Of a stretch of DNA of 45,422 bases, positions 8,378 through 17,352 are shown piece after piece. This stretch comes from Mycobacterium arosiense ATCC BAA-1401 = DSM 45069 (GTDB lineage: Bacteria; Actinomycetota; Actinomycetes; Mycobacteriales; Mycobacteriaceae). The DNA lies in NCBI RefSeq assembly GCF_002086125.1, contig NZ_MVHG01000034.1, forward strand, positions 1 to 45,422, given 5' to 3'. Each line of letters opens with the position of its first letter. The stretch's first letter is position 1. The notes under the pieces are model-generated. The model was not told the DNA's origin, did no database searches, and was given only the letters and a program-made list of their open reading frames with translations. The translations under genes and the position numbers were made by a program.

Positions 8378-8986
8378 ATGGCCAGAACTCAGCAGCAGCG
8401 CCGCGAGGAGACCGTCGGACGGCTCATCGACGCGTGCATCGCCACCATCATCGAAGTCGGCTACGCCCGGGCGTCCGCCGCGGTGATCACCAAGCGGGCC
8501 GGGGTGTCGGTGGGCGCCCTGTTCCGGCACTTCGACACCATGGGCGATTTCATGGCCGCGACGGCGTCCGAGGTGTTGCGCCGCCAGCTGGAGTCGTTCA
8601 CCAAGAAAGTCGCGGAGATACCGGCCGACCGGCAGGCGCTGGAAGCGGCGCTGGGGATCTTGCGCGACATCACCGCCGGCCCGGCCAACGCCGTCATCTA
8701 TGAGCTGCTGGTCGCCGCGCGCACGGACGAAAAACTCAAGGAGACTTTGCAACAAGAGCTGGGGCAGTACGCCGCGAAGATCCACGACGCCGCCCGCGCG
8801 CTGCCCGGCGCCGAACGCTTCCCCGCGGACACCTTCCCGGTGCTCGTGGCGTTGATGACCAATGTGTTCGACGGGGCCGCCGTGGTGGAAGGCGTTGTGC
8901 CGCAACCGGAAATCTCCGCCCAGCGGATCCCGGTGCTGATGGCGCTGCTGACCGCGGGGCTGCCCGACGCGGGCTCGGTGCAGTGA
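8378..8986 (+). CDS. TetR/AcrR-family transcriptional regulator
   Basis: A 202-residue one-component repressor, counterpart of Rv2912c. The N-terminal helix-turn-helix is clear: ACIATIIEVGYARASAAVIT, then KRAGVSVGALFRHFDTMGDF, within the first 65 residues. The C-terminal half is a helical ligand-binding and dimerisation domain. The start is ATG 8378, one base after the deacylase stop, which implies translational coupling. By analogy with autoregulated TetR systems it probably represses its own operon through the palindrome at 6512-6533; the inducer may be a substrate or product of the deacylase. It is convergent with the DacB2 gene, one base away. Confidence 0.88.
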   Translation: MARTQQQRREETVGRLIDACIATIIEVGYARASAAVITKRAGVSVGALFRHFDTMGDFMAATASEVLRRQLESFTKKVAEIPADRQALEAALGILRDITAGPANAVIYELLVAARTDEKLKETLQQELGQYAAKIHDAARALPGAERFPADTFPVLVALMTNVFDGAAVVEGVVPQPEISAQRIPVLMALLTAGLPDAGSVQ

Positions 8987-8987
8987 G

Positions 8988-9881
8988 CTACAGCGAGCCG
9001 ATGCTGGACTGCGGGCTTTGCGCGAATCCCCAGTCGAACAACGTCGCCGCCTGATCCCAGTACGTCGGTCCGCCCTCTTTGATCAGCCCGTACATCATCG
9101 CGATCACCAGCCGGCGGCCGCCGCGGGCGGCGGCCCCGACGAAGGTCTTGCGGGCGGCGTTGGTGAACCCCGTCTTGCCGCCGATCGCGCCGGGGTAGCG
9201 CTGCAACAGCTCGTCCTGGTTGGTGATCAGGTGATCGCCGTTGTCGCCGGGGAACATCGCCGACGGCTCGGCGGTGATCTGCGCGAACACCGGGTTGGCC
9301 ATCGCGGCGCGGAAGATGGCCGCCAGGTCATGCGCGGTCGAGGCGCCCGAACCTCCGGGCCCGTCCAGCCCGGACGGTGTCGACGCGTGCGTGTTGGTAG
9401 CGCCCAGGGAGGCCGCCTTGGCGTTCATCTTCGCCACCGTGACGTCCGGACCGCCCAGCATGTGGGCCAGCGTGTTGGCGGCGTCGTTACCCGAGACCAG
9501 CAACAGGCCGTCGAGGAGTTGGCGCGCGGTATAGGTGCGGCCCGGTTTGATGCCGACGCAGTTGCATTCCACCTGGGTGTCGGCGACGTCGGCGACGACC
9601 GTCGAGTCCAGGCTCACCGAGTCCAGCACCACCTGGGCCAACAGCGTCTTGATGGTGCTCGCCGGCGGGTGGGGGACGTTCTGGTCGCGGCCGGCCAGCA
9701 CCTGCCCGCTGTCCAGGTCGGCGATGATCCAGGTTTGCGCCGGCCCGTCCGGAATGGGCAGCGAACCGACAGGTTGGCTGTTGTCGGCCCACGCGGTCGA
9801 CACGGCGACGGTGGCGGTGCAGGTACCGAGCGCGAGGACGGTAGCGGCCATCCTGAACTTCAGGGCCGTGAGCTTGCGCAT
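8988..9881 (-). CDS. dacB2: D-alanyl-D-alanine carboxypeptidase (DacB2-like, penicillin-binding)
   Basis: A secreted or anchored serine peptidase of the peptidase S11 type that trims D-Ala from peptidoglycan stem peptides. From the chosen ATG at 9881 the protein is 297 residues: a signal peptide (RMAATVLALGTCTATVAV, ending near STAWA), then the three active-site motifs Ser75-Thr-Ile-Lys78, Ser130-Gly-Asn132 and Lys236-Thr-Gly. An in-frame ATG 60 bases upstream (9941) is less likely, since it overlaps the start of the divergent SnoaL-like gene and precedes the signal peptide by 20 residues. Counterpart of Rv2911. Confidence 0.92.
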   Translation of the reverse strand: MRKLTALKFRMAATVLALGTCTATVAVSTAWADNSQPVGSLPIPDGPAQTWIIADLDSGQVLAGRDQNVPHPPASTIKTLLAQVVLDSVSLDSTVVADVADTQVECNCVGIKPGRTYTARQLLDGLLLVSGNDAANTLAHMLGGPDVTVAKMNAKAASLGATNTHASTPSGLDGPGGSGASTAHDLAAIFRAAMANPVFAQITAEPSAMFPGDNGDHLITNQDELLQRYPGAIGGKTGFTNAARKTFVGAAARGGRRLVIAMMYGLIKEGGPTYWDQAATLFDWGFAQSPQSSIGSL

Positions 9882-9939
9882 GGCCGCAAAGTCTAACGTC
9901 CGCCCCTGTCCCGGGCGGATTTTCAGTACTGTCCGATGC

Positions 9940-10371
9940 ATGTTGAGCCTGGAAGAGATCTCGGACCGCCTGGAGATCCAGCAGCTGTTGGTGGACTATT
10001 CCACCGCCATCGACAACCGCCGCTTCGACGACCTGGACAAGGTGTTCACCCCTGACGCCTACATCGACTACACGGCACTCGGCGGCATCGAGGGCCACTA
10101 TCCGGAGGTGAAGAAGTGGCTGGCCGAGGTGCTGCCCAACTTCCCGGTGTACGCGCATATGCTCGGCAACTTCTCGGTCCGGGTCGACGGGGACAAGGCC
10201 TCGTCGCGGGTGATCTGCTTCAACCCCATGGTGCTGGGCGGTGACCCCCAACCAAAGGGAGACCAGGTGCTGTTCTGCGGGCTCTGGTACGACGACGAGT
10301 TCGTGCGCACGCCCGACGGCTGGCGGATGACGCGGCGGGTGGAGACCAAGGTGTTCCAGAAAGTGATGTAG
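9940..10371 (+). CDS. SnoaL-like (NTF2-fold) protein
   Basis: A 143-residue single-domain protein with the SnoaL/NTF2-like fold. It begins [20 protein letters not shown] and has the family pattern [18 protein letters not shown] followed by strands ending [12 protein letters not shown]. Such proteins are small cyclases, isomerases or ligand binders, and no specific reaction can be assigned. The start ATG 9940 lies seven bases after TACTGT (9927-9932), which suggests a leaderless transcript. It is divergent from dacB2 and upstream of rpsP. Counterpart of Rv2910c. Confidence 0.8.
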   Translation: MLSLEEISDRLEIQQLLVDYSTAIDNRRFDDLDKVFTPDAYIDYTALGGIEGHYPEVKKWLAEVLPNFPVYAHMLGNFSVRVDGDKASSRVICFNPMVLGGDPQPKGDQVLFCGLWYDDEFVRTPDGWRMTRRVETKVFQKVM

Positions 10372-10375
10372 CCAA

Positions 10376-10406
10376 TTTCCGGCTGACCATTCCGTTCTGG
10401 CACAAT
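10376..10406 (+). promoter_or_regulatory. Candidate rpsP operon promoter
   Basis: TTTCCG (10376) and CACAAT (10401-10406) are in the same relative positions as the elements before rplS, and both promoters share the string TCTGGCACAAT. This leaves a 5' leader of about 120 bases before rpsP, which ends with an AGGAGA ribosome site. Confidence 0.4.
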
Positions 10407-10532
10407 GGGCGGCTGTCCGCCGAGCGATTACGCATCGCCGGCCGGTCATACACGCGAGGCAAAACCGGATCCGGGCACCCCGCCCCGATCGCTGAATTGC
10501 AGCGTGACACACACAGGAGAGATCGCTTAACC

Positions 10533-11045
10533 ATGGCTGTGAAGATCAAGCTCACCCGGCTTGGCAAGATCCGCAATCCCCAGTACCGCATCGCCGTCGC
10601 CGACGCCCGCACCCGCCGCGACGGCCGCTCCATCGAGGTCATCGGCCGTTACCACCCCAAGGAAGACCCGAGCCTCATCGAGATCGATTCCGAGCGGGCC
10701 CAGTACTGGCTGTCCGTGGGCGCCCAGCCCACCGAGCCCGTCCGCAAGCTGCTGCAGATCACCGGCGACTGGCAGAAGTTCAAGGGCCTGCCGGGCGCCG
10801 AGGGCCGCCTGAAGGCCGCCCCGGCCAAGCCCAGCAAGCTCGAGCTGTTCAACGCCGCCCTGGCCGAGGCCGAAGGCGGACCGACCACCGAGGCCGCGAA
10901 GCCGAAGAAGAAGGCCCCGGCCAAGAAGGCGGCGAAGGCCGCCGGCGAGCCGCAGGCCGCGGCCGATGCGCCGACAGAAACCCCCGCTGAGGCCGAGGCG
11001 CCCGCCGGGGGTGGCGAGCAGGCCGAGCCGACCACCGAAAGCTGA
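10533..11045 (+). CDS. rpsP: 30S ribosomal protein S16
   Basis: S16 is a primary assembly protein of the small ribosomal subunit. The conserved start [20 protein letters not shown] is followed by the family body up to about residue 85 ([20 protein letters not shown]). The rest, to residue 170, is an Ala/Lys/Glu-rich tail ([20 protein letters not shown] and beyond), which is typical of actinobacterial S16. The start is set by AGGAGA ten or so bases before ATG 10533; an upstream in-frame ATG at 10497 has no family match. It opens the rpsP-khpA-rimM-trmD operon. Confidence 0.97.
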   Translation: MAVKIKLTRLGKIRNPQYRIAVADARTRRDGRSIEVIGRYHPKEDPSLIEIDSERAQYWLSVGAQPTEPVRKLLQITGDWQKFKGLPGAEGRLKAAPAKPSKLELFNAALAEAEGGPTTEAAKPKKKAPAKKAAKAAGEPQAAADAPTETPAEAEAPAGGGEQAEPTTES

Positions 11046-11053
11046 CCACGGCG

Positions 11054-11296
11054 ATGAGTACGGTTGTCGTTGACGCTGTTGAGCACCTGGTTCGCGGGAT
11101 TGTCGACAACCCCGACGACGTCCGGGTGGACATGGTCACCAGCCGCCGGGGGCGGACGGTCGAGGTGCACGTCCATCCCGACGACTTGGGCAAGGTGATC
11201 GGCCGCGGCGGTCGCACGGCGACCGCATTGCGCACGCTGGTCGCCGGCATCGGCGGCCGCGGCATCCGCGTCGACGTGGTGGACACCGACCAGTAG
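11054..11296 (+). CDS. khpA: KH-domain RNA-binding protein KhpA
   Basis: An 80-residue single KH-domain protein (UPF0109), counterpart of Rv2908c. The RNA-binding GxxG loop lies in [20 protein letters not shown] near residues 50-53. KhpA proteins bind many RNAs, often with the partner KhpB/Jag, and affect cell division and envelope growth. The gene sits eight bases after rpsP and 16 before rimM. This is the standard actinobacterial order between S16 and RimM and points to a role in ribosome or RNA metabolism. Confidence 0.92.
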   Translation: MSTVVVDAVEHLVRGIVDNPDDVRVDMVTSRRGRTVEVHVHPDDLGKVIGRGGRTATALRTLVAGIGGRGIRVDVVDTDQ

Positions 11297-11312
11297 AACT
11301 CATGGAACTCCG

Positions 11313-11840
11313 TTGGAGTTGACCGTCGGGCGCGTGGTGAAAGCCCACGGCGTCAGTGGCGAGCTGGTGGTGGAAATCCGCACCGATGATCCGGCCGCCC
11401 GGTTTTCGCCGGGTAACACGTTGCGCGCCAAGCCTCCTCGCGGTGGCGCGGAGCGCAGCTGCGTCATCGAGAGTGCGCGCGAGCATGGCGGGCGCCTGCT
11501 GGTGCGGCTGGCCGGGGTCACCGACCGCGACGCCGCCGACGCGCTGCGCGGCACCCTGTTCGTGGTCGACTCCGAGGACCTGCCCGACATCGACGAGGCG
11601 GACACCTACTACGACCATCAGCTCGAGGGCCTGCGCGTCCACACCACCGCCGGCGAGCGGGTCGGCGTCGTCGCCGAGGTGTTGCACACCGCGGCCGGCG
11701 AACTGCTGGCCGTGCGGCGCGAATCCGGCGACGAGCAGCGGGAAGTGTTGGTGCCGTTCGTGACCGCGATCGTCACCTCGGTATCGCTGGATGACGGCAC
11801 CGTGGAGATCGATCCGCCCGAAGGCCTGCTGGACCTGTAG
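11313..11840 (+). CDS. rimM: 16S rRNA processing protein RimM
   Basis: RimM binds S19 and assists maturation of the 30S head. The 175-residue protein opens [20 protein letters not shown], the conserved RimM N-terminal beta-barrel, and has a PRC-barrel C-terminal domain with [15 protein letters not shown] and [16 protein letters not shown]. The start appears to be TTG at 11313: an ATG at 11302 is out of frame and stops quickly, and the family begins at this Glu-Leu. The unusual start codon could keep its level low relative to rpsP. It ends two bases before trmD. Confidence 0.93.
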   Translation: MELTVGRVVKAHGVSGELVVEIRTDDPAARFSPGNTLRAKPPRGGAERSCVIESAREHGGRLLVRLAGVTDRDAADALRGTLFVVDSEDLPDIDEADTYYDHQLEGLRVHTTAGERVGVVAEVLHTAAGELLAVRRESGDEQREVLVPFVTAIVTSVSLDDGTVEIDPPEGLLDL

Positions 11841-11842
11841 AT

Positions 11843-12580
11843 ATGAGAATCGACGTCGTCACGATCTTTCCGGCCTTCCTGGACCCGCTGCGACAATCGT
11901 TGCCGGGCAAGGCGATTCGTTCCGGCCTGGTCGATCTGCGGGTGCATGACCTGCGGCGCTGGACGCATGACGTGCACCGCTCGGTCGACGACGCCCCCTA
12001 CGGCGGCGGCCCGGGGATGGTGATGAAAGCCCCGGTGTGGGGCGCGGCACTCGATGAAATCGCCTCCGAGGAAACACTTTTGGTTGTCCCGACGCCGGCC
12101 GGTCGCCTGTTCACGCAGGCGACGGCCACACGCTGGCGCGCCGAGCCCCACCTGGTGTTCGCGTGCGGCCGCTACGAGGGCATCGACCAGCGGGTCATCG
12201 ACGACGCGGCGCGGCGCATGCGGGTCGAAGAGGTCTCGATCGGCGATTACGTGCTGCCCGGCGGCGAGTCGGCGGCGGTCGTGATGATCGAGGCCGTGCT
12301 GCGCCTGCTCGACGGGGTCCTGGGCAATCCCGCATCGCACCGCGAGGATTCGCACTCACCGGCATTGGACCGGCGCCTGGAGGGACCCAGCTACACGCGG
12401 CCGCCGAGCTGGCGCGGCCTGGACGTCCCCGAGGTGCTGCTGTCGGGGGACCACGCGCGAGTCGCCGCCTGGCGCCGCGAGATCTCGCTGCAGCGCACCC
12501 GCGAACGCCGCCCCGAACTGCTCGACCTTGAATCGCCTGAGCCCGAACTGCCTGAGCCCGACGACCACTCGGCTCGTTAA
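11843..12580 (+). CDS. trmD: tRNA (guanine-37-N1)-methyltransferase TrmD
   Basis: TrmD methylates N1 of G37 in tRNAs from S-adenosylmethionine and prevents +1 frameshifting. The 245-residue SPOUT enzyme shows [46 protein letters not shown] (about residue 111) and the knotted SAM site [19 protein letters not shown] (about 132), with the interdomain Ser/Asp linker SHREDSHSP. The acidic C-terminal tail ([17 protein letters not shown]) has diverged. It ends the rpsP operon and overlaps the convergent LppW-like gene by four bases. Confidence 0.97.
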   Translation: MRIDVVTIFPAFLDPLRQSLPGKAIRSGLVDLRVHDLRRWTHDVHRSVDDAPYGGGPGMVMKAPVWGAALDEIASEETLLVVPTPAGRLFTQATATRWRAEPHLVFACGRYEGIDQRVIDDAARRMRVEEVSIGDYVLPGGESAAVVMIEAVLRLLDGVLGNPASHREDSHSPALDRRLEGPSYTRPPSWRGLDVPEVLLSGDHARVAAWRREISLQRTRERRPELLDLESPEPELPEPDDHSAR

Positions 12581-13554
12581 AGCCCCTGCCGCGGCGCCTC
12601 GATGCGGCCCTCGGGGAATATCGTCCTGACCGCCCGGGTGATGGTGTCGCGGGCGGTGGCGTCGTCGGCGGGCTGCAGGGACTGGACCACCATGATGTAG
12701 CGGCGGTCGGCCCCGATCACGCCGGTCGACAAATGCATCCAGTCGCTGCCGATGCAGCACATCCAGCCCTGCTTGACCGCGACGGGCTCGGCGTACAGGC
12801 CGTCCGGGATGCCGAATCGCTGCGGGTAGCCGTCCAGCCCGGTGGGGGTGGATTGGGCGAGGTCGTTGACGATGATCTTGGCGTCGTCGGCCGGTAGACC
12901 ACCCGAGCCGTCCAACAGCATGTCGTAGTAGCGGATCAGGTCGGTCACCGAGCTCATAGTGTTCCACCAGCGCCCGTCGCTGGGCGGGGTGGTGGAGGCC
13001 AGGCCGTAGCGGGCGGCCACCTCGGTGATGATGGCGGCCCCGCCGCCCTGACCCCAGAACCGCTCGGCCGCGCCGTCGTCGGAGGACTGCAGCATGATGT
13101 CCAGCGCCTGGCGGTCGTCGGCGCTCAGCGGCGCCTTGCCCTCGGATTCGTGCAGCAGCAGATCGTCGGCGATGAACAGCTTCGCCACCGACGCGGTGCC
13201 GATGATCTGGCTGTTGCCGTTGGCGATCATCTGGTGGGTGGTGCGGTCGAGGATGGCCACCGACAGGGCGGCGCCGGTGCCGGCGGCCTCGTCGGCGGCC
13301 TGCTGAACGCGGGCCTGCAGCTGAGAAAATCCGGGGTTCGGCAACGCCTGCGGTGGCTGCGACGGGGCGGCCGCGTCCAGCCGCACGCCGGCGGACTGCG
13401 GGGGAGCCGGCGTGGGGGGTGCGGAGACGACCCGAACGGGGGCGGAGACCGGGAGGCTGTACACCTTCGCCTGGACCAGCGCCTCGGAGCCGGCGGCAAC
13501 CACCAACGTCACCGCCGCGGTGGCGGTGAACAGTGTCAGCGGACGTACCCGCAT
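12577..13554 (-). CDS. LppW-like beta-lactamase-fold exported protein (lipobox cysteine absent)
   Basis: A 325-residue protein, counterpart of the lipoprotein LppW (Rv2905). It has an N-terminal hydrophobic segment, a Pro/Ala-rich linker (about 38-72) and a serine beta-lactamase/PBP-like domain: Ser122-Val-Ala-Lys125 in [11 protein letters not shown], an SDN-like SSDDG at 157-161 and a KTG-like Lys261-Gln-Gly. The third motif is degenerate, so hydrolase activity is uncertain. Where a lipobox would be, the sequence is VVAAGSEA, with Ser23 and no cysteine until the Cys266-Cys267 pair, so lipidation looks impossible. CGGAGGAAAACG precedes ATG 13554. Confidence 0.82.
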   Translation of the reverse strand: MRVRPLTLFTATAAVTLVVAAGSEALVQAKVYSLPVSAPVRVVSAPPTPAPPQSAGVRLDAAAPSQPPQALPNPGFSQLQARVQQAADEAAGTGAALSVAILDRTTHQMIANGNSQIIGTASVAKLFIADDLLLHESEGKAPLSADDRQALDIMLQSSDDGAAERFWGQGGGAAIITEVAARYGLASTTPPSDGRWWNTMSSVTDLIRYYDMLLDGSGGLPADDAKIIVNDLAQSTPTGLDGYPQRFGIPDGLYAEPVAVKQGWMCCIGSDWMHLSTGVIGADRRYIMVVQSLQPADDATARDTITRAVRTIFPEGRIEAPRQGL

Positions 13555-13716
13555 TCGTTTTCCTCCGGCGTGACTGCAAACTCAGTGCAAGGGCGGGACC
13601 CGTCGCGCCGCCCGCACCGGCCATCACGCTTCAGTGCGGGTGGCGCGTCCTGACCCCAGTCATATGTACCATTTACCAGCGCGTTTGGCGCGTTACGAAC
13701 CGGCGGCTCGCTGTGA

Positions 13717-13747
13717 TTTTCGCGGCACGCGCCCCGTCTGGCACAAT
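13717..13747 (+). promoter_or_regulatory. Candidate rplS promoter
   Basis: TTTTCG (13717) and CACAAT (13742-13747) mirror the rpsP promoter with the same 25-base offset, and TCTGGCACAAT is shared between them. The 13555-13900 gap holds this promoter, the upstream region of the divergent LppW-like gene and a leader of about 145 bases before rplS. I see no further gene in the gap. Confidence 0.4.
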
Positions 13748-13900
13748 TGACCAGTTGTCTCCAGTGGTTGCCGGCCGGTCGAGCCGTTTCCCGCCCGCTG
13801 CGAGATACGCCAGAAAAGCCCGAAACCATCGGCGTGGCGACCGCCTCACACCTGCGTGTGGGTAGCTGCCGCCGGCCGCGACTTCAAGGAAGTGTCTCGC

Positions 13901-14242
13901 ATGAACCGGCTGGACTTCGTCGATCAGGCGTCGCTGCGCGACGATATCCCGGTTTTCGGCCCGGGCGACACCATCAACGTGCACGTGAAGGTCATCGAGG
14001 GCGCCAAGGAGCGTATCCAGGTGTTCAAGGGCGTGGTGATCCGTCGCCAGGGCGGTGGCATCCGTGAAACCTTCACCGTCCGCAAGGAGAGCTACGGCGT
14101 CGGCGTCGAGCGGACCTTCCCGGTGCACTCGCCCAACATCGACCACATCCAGGTGGTGACCCGCGGTGACGTCCGCCGCGCGAAGCTGTACTACCTGCGG
14201 GAACTGCGCGGCAAGAAGGCCAAGATCAAGGAGAAGCGCTGA
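13901..14242 (+). CDS. rplS: 50S ribosomal protein L19
   Basis: L19 lies at the 30S-50S interface. The 113-residue protein has the family pattern [59 protein letters not shown] and the basic C-terminus [16 protein letters not shown]. The start at ATG 13901 is chosen because the family begins here and AAGGAA lies about 10 bases upstream; an in-frame ATG at 13856 would add 15 unrelated residues. It is transcribed separately from the rpsP operon, with lepB, rnhB and a DUF2469 gene downstream. Confidence 0.97.
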   Translation: MNRLDFVDQASLRDDIPVFGPGDTINVHVKVIEGAKERIQVFKGVVIRRQGGGIRETFTVRKESYGVGVERTFPVHSPNIDHIQVVTRGDVRRAKLYYLRELRGKKAKIKEKR

Positions 14243-14332
14243 GCCGGGACGCCTTGGCGGCGCTGATGATTCGTCCTCCCACGCCCCGGTGCGGATCGCT
14301 TGCCGGTGTACCGGGCCACAACACGCGCTGGC

Positions 14333-14344
14333 TACGCTGATCCC
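14333..14344 (+). promoter_or_regulatory. Candidate -10 for leaderless lepB mRNA
   Basis: TACGCT at 14333-14338 ends six bases before the GTG at 14345, the spacing for a transcript that starts on its own start codon. No convincing -35 is seen. Confidence 0.4.
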
Positions 14345-15223
14345 GTGACCGATACCGCGGATTCATCGAAGCCCGAGCCCCACGCCGGCGAGTCAGATCC
14401 GAAGGTCTCTACCCGCAACCTTCAGATGCGTCCCGATGACGCCGCGACGACGGCCGGAGCGCCGGCGACGGACACGCCCGAGGCGGACTCCAAGCGTTCG
14501 ACGTTGCGCGAATTCGCGATCCTGGCGGTGATCGCCGTCGTCCTCTACTACGTCATGTTGACCTTCGTGGCGCGGCCCTACCTGATCCCGTCGGAATCCA
14601 TGGAGCCCACGCTGCACGGGTGCACGGGCTGCGTCGGCGACCGAATCATGGTCGACAAGGTCAGCTACCGGTTCGGCGCCCCGCGCCCCGGTGACGTCAT
14701 CGTCTTCAAGGGCCCGCCGCCGTGGAACCTCGGCTACAAGTCGATCCGGTCCAACAACACCGTGCTGCGCTGGGTGCAGAACGCCCTGTCCTTCATCGGT
14801 TTCGTGCCGCCGGACGAGAACGACTTGGTCAAGCGCGTCATCGCGGTCGGCGGCCAGACGGTGCAATGCCGGGCCGAGACCGGGTTGACGGTCGACGGCA
14901 AGCCGCTCAAGGAGCCGTACCTGGATCGCAACACCATGGCCGCAGACCCGTCGGTGTACCCATGCCTGGGCAGCGAGTTCGGGCCGGTTCACGTCCCGGC
15001 GGGACGGCTGTGGGTGATGGGCGACAACCGGACGCACTCGGCTGACTCGCGCGCCCACTGCACCAGCGTGCCGGCCGAGGCCCTCAAGGGGGTGTTATGC
15101 ACCGGCGACCCCAACTCGGGAACCGTGCCGGTGTCCAACGTGATCGGGAAAGCCAGGTTCATCGTGTGGCCGCCGTCCCGGTGGGGTGGCGTGGGATCGG
15201 TGAACCCGCAGCAGAATAGGTAG
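14345..15223 (+). CDS. lepB: Signal peptidase I
   Basis: LepB cleaves signal peptides from exported proteins at the outer face of the membrane. From GTG 14345 the protein has 292 residues: a hydrophilic N-terminal region of about 50 residues, one membrane segment ([20 protein letters not shown]), the catalytic Ser85 in [11 protein letters not shown] and the general base Lys163 in [12 protein letters not shown], then box [12 protein letters not shown]. An ATG 45 bases upstream (14300) is rejected because a -10-like TACGCT lies between the two and the family begins near the GTG. The gene is two bases before rnhB. Confidence 0.96.
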   Translation: MTDTADSSKPEPHAGESDPKVSTRNLQMRPDDAATTAGAPATDTPEADSKRSTLREFAILAVIAVVLYYVMLTFVARPYLIPSESMEPTLHGCTGCVGDRIMVDKVSYRFGAPRPGDVIVFKGPPPWNLGYKSIRSNNTVLRWVQNALSFIGFVPPDENDLVKRVIAVGGQTVQCRAETGLTVDGKPLKEPYLDRNTMAADPSVYPCLGSEFGPVHVPAGRLWVMGDNRTHSADSRAHCTSVPAEALKGVLCTGDPNSGTVPVSNVIGKARFIVWPPSRWGGVGSVNPQQNR

Positions 15224-15225
15224 CC

Positions 15226-15945
15226 ATGGCCACGACGTGGCCGCCGCGGACGGTGATCCGTAAGTCGTCGGGGTTACGCACCCTGGAATCGGCGCTGTAC
15301 CGCAGCGGGCTGGGCCCGGTCGCCGGCGTCGACGAGGTCGGCCGCGGCGCCTGCGCCGGACCGCTGGTGGTGGCGGCCTGCGTGCTCGGCCCCGGTCGAC
15401 TGGAAAGCCTTGCCGCCCTTGATGATTCCAAGAGACTCACCGAGGCCGCCCGGGAGAAGCTGTTCCCGCTGATTCGCCGCTATGCGCTCGCCTACCACGT
15501 GGTGTTCATCCCGCCGGCAGAGGTGGACCGGCGCGGCGTGCACGTCGCCAACATCGAAGGCATGCGCCGTGCCGTCGCCGGGCTGTCGGTGCGGCCCGGC
15601 TACGTGCTCAGCGACGGCTTCCGGGTGCCCGGCCTGGCCGTGCCGTCGCTGCCGGTCATCGGCGGTGACGCCGTCGCGGCGTGTATCGCGGCGGCCAGCG
15701 TGCTGGCCAAGGTCAGCCGGGACCGGCTGATGGTGGCCATGGAGGCCGACCACCCCGGTTATGGTTTCGCGCTGCACAAGGGCTACGGCACGCCGGCGCA
15801 CAGCGCGGCGCTGGCGCGGCTGGGCCCGTGCCCCGAGCATCGCTATTCGTTCATCAACGTGCGGCGCGTGGCCAACGGCTCGGGCGGTCGGGTGGTGGCC
15901 GAGTGCAAACCGGACCCACCGCTGCAGCGCGACGGATCTCGGTGA
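15226..15945 (+). CDS. rnhB: Ribonuclease HII
   Basis: RNase HII removes ribonucleotides from DNA and degrades RNA in RNA-DNA hybrids. The 239-residue enzyme has the catalytic Asp36-Glu37 in [20 protein letters not shown], the [15 protein letters not shown] segment and the conserved [17 protein letters not shown]. The N-terminus carries about 30 extra residues before the catalytic core, and the C-terminus ends in a short basic/acidic tail. The ATG at 15226 is only two bases after the lepB stop, so the two are translationally linked. Confidence 0.95.
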   Translation: MATTWPPRTVIRKSSGLRTLESALYRSGLGPVAGVDEVGRGACAGPLVVAACVLGPGRLESLAALDDSKRLTEAAREKLFPLIRRYALAYHVVFIPPAEVDRRGVHVANIEGMRRAVAGLSVRPGYVLSDGFRVPGLAVPSLPVIGGDAVAACIAAASVLAKVSRDRLMVAMEADHPGYGFALHKGYGTPAHSAALARLGPCPEHRYSFINVRRVANGSGGRVVAECKPDPPLQRDGSR

Positions 15946-16037
15946 GGAAAGATGGGACCGAGATTCCCACCCCGGCGAACGGCCGCTAGCGCGGGGATGT
16001 CCGGGAAAACTGTCTTCGGAGAAGGACGTCTGAGCAG

Positions 16038-16343
16038 ATGAGTGCAGAAGATCTCGAAAAGTATGAAACCGAGATGGAGCTCTCGCTGTACCGCGAATAC
16101 AAGGACATCGTCGGCCAGTTCAGCTACGTCGTGGAGACCGAACGGCGCTTCTACCTGGCCAACAGCGTGGAGATGACGCCACGCAACGCCGACGGCGAGG
16201 TCTACTTCGAGCTGCGACTGTCCGACGCCTGGGTGTGGGACATGTACCGGCCGGCGCGGTTCGTCAAGCAGGTGCGGGTGGTCACTTTCAAAGACGTCAA
16301 CATCGAAGAGGTCGAAAAGCCCGAGCTGCGGCTGCCCGAATAG
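16038..16343 (+). CDS. DUF2469 family protein
   Basis: A 101-residue acidic protein, counterpart of Rv2901c. It starts MSAEDLEKYETEMELSLYRE and is highly conserved across actinobacteria, with the strand-rich core VVETERRFYLANSVEMTPRN and WVWDMYRPARFVKQVRVVTF. No motif indicates catalysis, and the function is unknown. The steady position after rnhB suggests a role in translation, export or nucleic acid maintenance, but this is inference. GGAGAAGGACGTCTGAGCAG upstream contains a ribosome site for ATG 16038. It is convergent with the ANTAR gene seven bases away. Confidence 0.88.
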   Translation: MSAEDLEKYETEMELSLYREYKDIVGQFSYVVETERRFYLANSVEMTPRNADGEVYFELRLSDAWVWDMYRPARFVKQVRVVTFKDVNIEEVEKPELRLPE

Positions 16344-16349
16344 CCGCCG

Positions 16350-17120
16350 TCAGGTATTCGGGGGAGGCTCGCCCGCGCCGGGGGCGGGCAGTTGGCCTCG
16401 CCGCTCGATGACCTCACGCGCGACGTCGGTCAGCTTGATGTTGAGCGCCTGGGAGTGGCGACGCAGCAGATCGAACGCCTGGGCCTCGCTCAGGTCGTGC
16501 AGCATCATCAACATCCCGACGGCCTTGCCGATCTCGCGGTTGCTGAGCAGTCCGCGGCGCAGGCTGGCGGCGTCCTCGCCCTTGGCGACCGCGTTGATCG
16601 CGACACTGGCGAATGCGGCCAGCACCGCGGCCCGCCCGGCGGATTCGGCGTCGAACATGTTCGGGGTGTCGCTGAACAGATTGAGCGCCGCCCCCTTGCG
16701 TTTGTCGATCAGGAGGCGGAACCCCATCGCGCCACGCACCGGGGTCTCCGCGACCAGGATTTTCGCCAGTCGCGGCCACAGCGACGGGGTCGTCAGATCG
16801 GGGTCGATCTGCGGCGTCTCCTCCTCGATGGCATCGATGCAGGGGCCGTCGCCGGCCCGCCTTTCGATGTCGTCGATGTGCTTGGCGAGCGGGTCGCTGG
16901 CGCCGACGGTGATGTATTTGTCGTTCTCGCGCACCAACAGGCTGGCGTGGTCGCACCCGCGGACCGTCAGCGTGGCGGCGATGCAGATGGCCGCATACAT
17001 CTGATTGGCGTCAGAGCCGGAATAGATGATCTCTGCGAGGGCGGCGAACACCGTCGCCGGGTCGGCCTTCTCTCCGCCCGTCGCGGTTGGGTCCGCGTCA
17101 GTCTTCGATTGGTCCGCCAT
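16350..17120 (-). CDS. GAF-ANTAR domain regulator
   Basis: A 256-residue sensor and RNA-binding antiterminator. A GAF domain covers about residues 25-175 (MYAAICIAATLTVRGCDHAS, then RRAGDGPCIDAIEEE), and an ANTAR domain follows (LLSNREIGKAVGMLMMLHDL through QALNIKLTDVAREVIERRG). ANTAR domains bind paired hexaloop hairpins in nascent RNA and prevent termination. The start is placed at ATG 17120 because GAGG lies six bases before it; ATG 17132 is possible. The gene is divergent from the epimerase. In M. tuberculosis this spot holds fdhF. Confidence 0.85.
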   Translation of the reverse strand: MADQSKTDADPTATGGEKADPATVFAALAEIIYSGSDANQMYAAICIAATLTVRGCDHASLLVRENDKYITVGASDPLAKHIDDIERRAGDGPCIDAIEEETPQIDPDLTTPSLWPRLAKILVAETPVRGAMGFRLLIDKRKGAALNLFSDTPNMFDAESAGRAAVLAAFASVAINAVAKGEDAASLRRGLLSNREIGKAVGMLMMLHDLSEAQAFDLLRRHSQALNIKLTDVAREVIERRGQLPAPGAGEPPPNT

Positions 17121-17352
17121 GTCATGCCTCATTCCTGCGGTGTCGGCGGTGCTGTCCGTTTGATCGCCGTAGATTACCGCCGCCGGTATCAGGCTTACAC
17201 GCCGTTTCGTCCGGTTGCGCCGATCGGGGATCCTGCCGGTGACCGCTGACCGCCGAACCCGCCGGCAGCTCACGGGCCGCGACACGTTGAAAAGATGGTT
17301 CTACCACGCGCGCGGGGTTTCGGCCCGCCGGCGGGAGGGAAGGACGTTGGGA

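Noticed and set aside
9882..9941. Upstream start for DacB2 at 9941
   Set aside because: It adds 20 residues before the signal peptide and overlaps the divergent SnoaL-like start codon.
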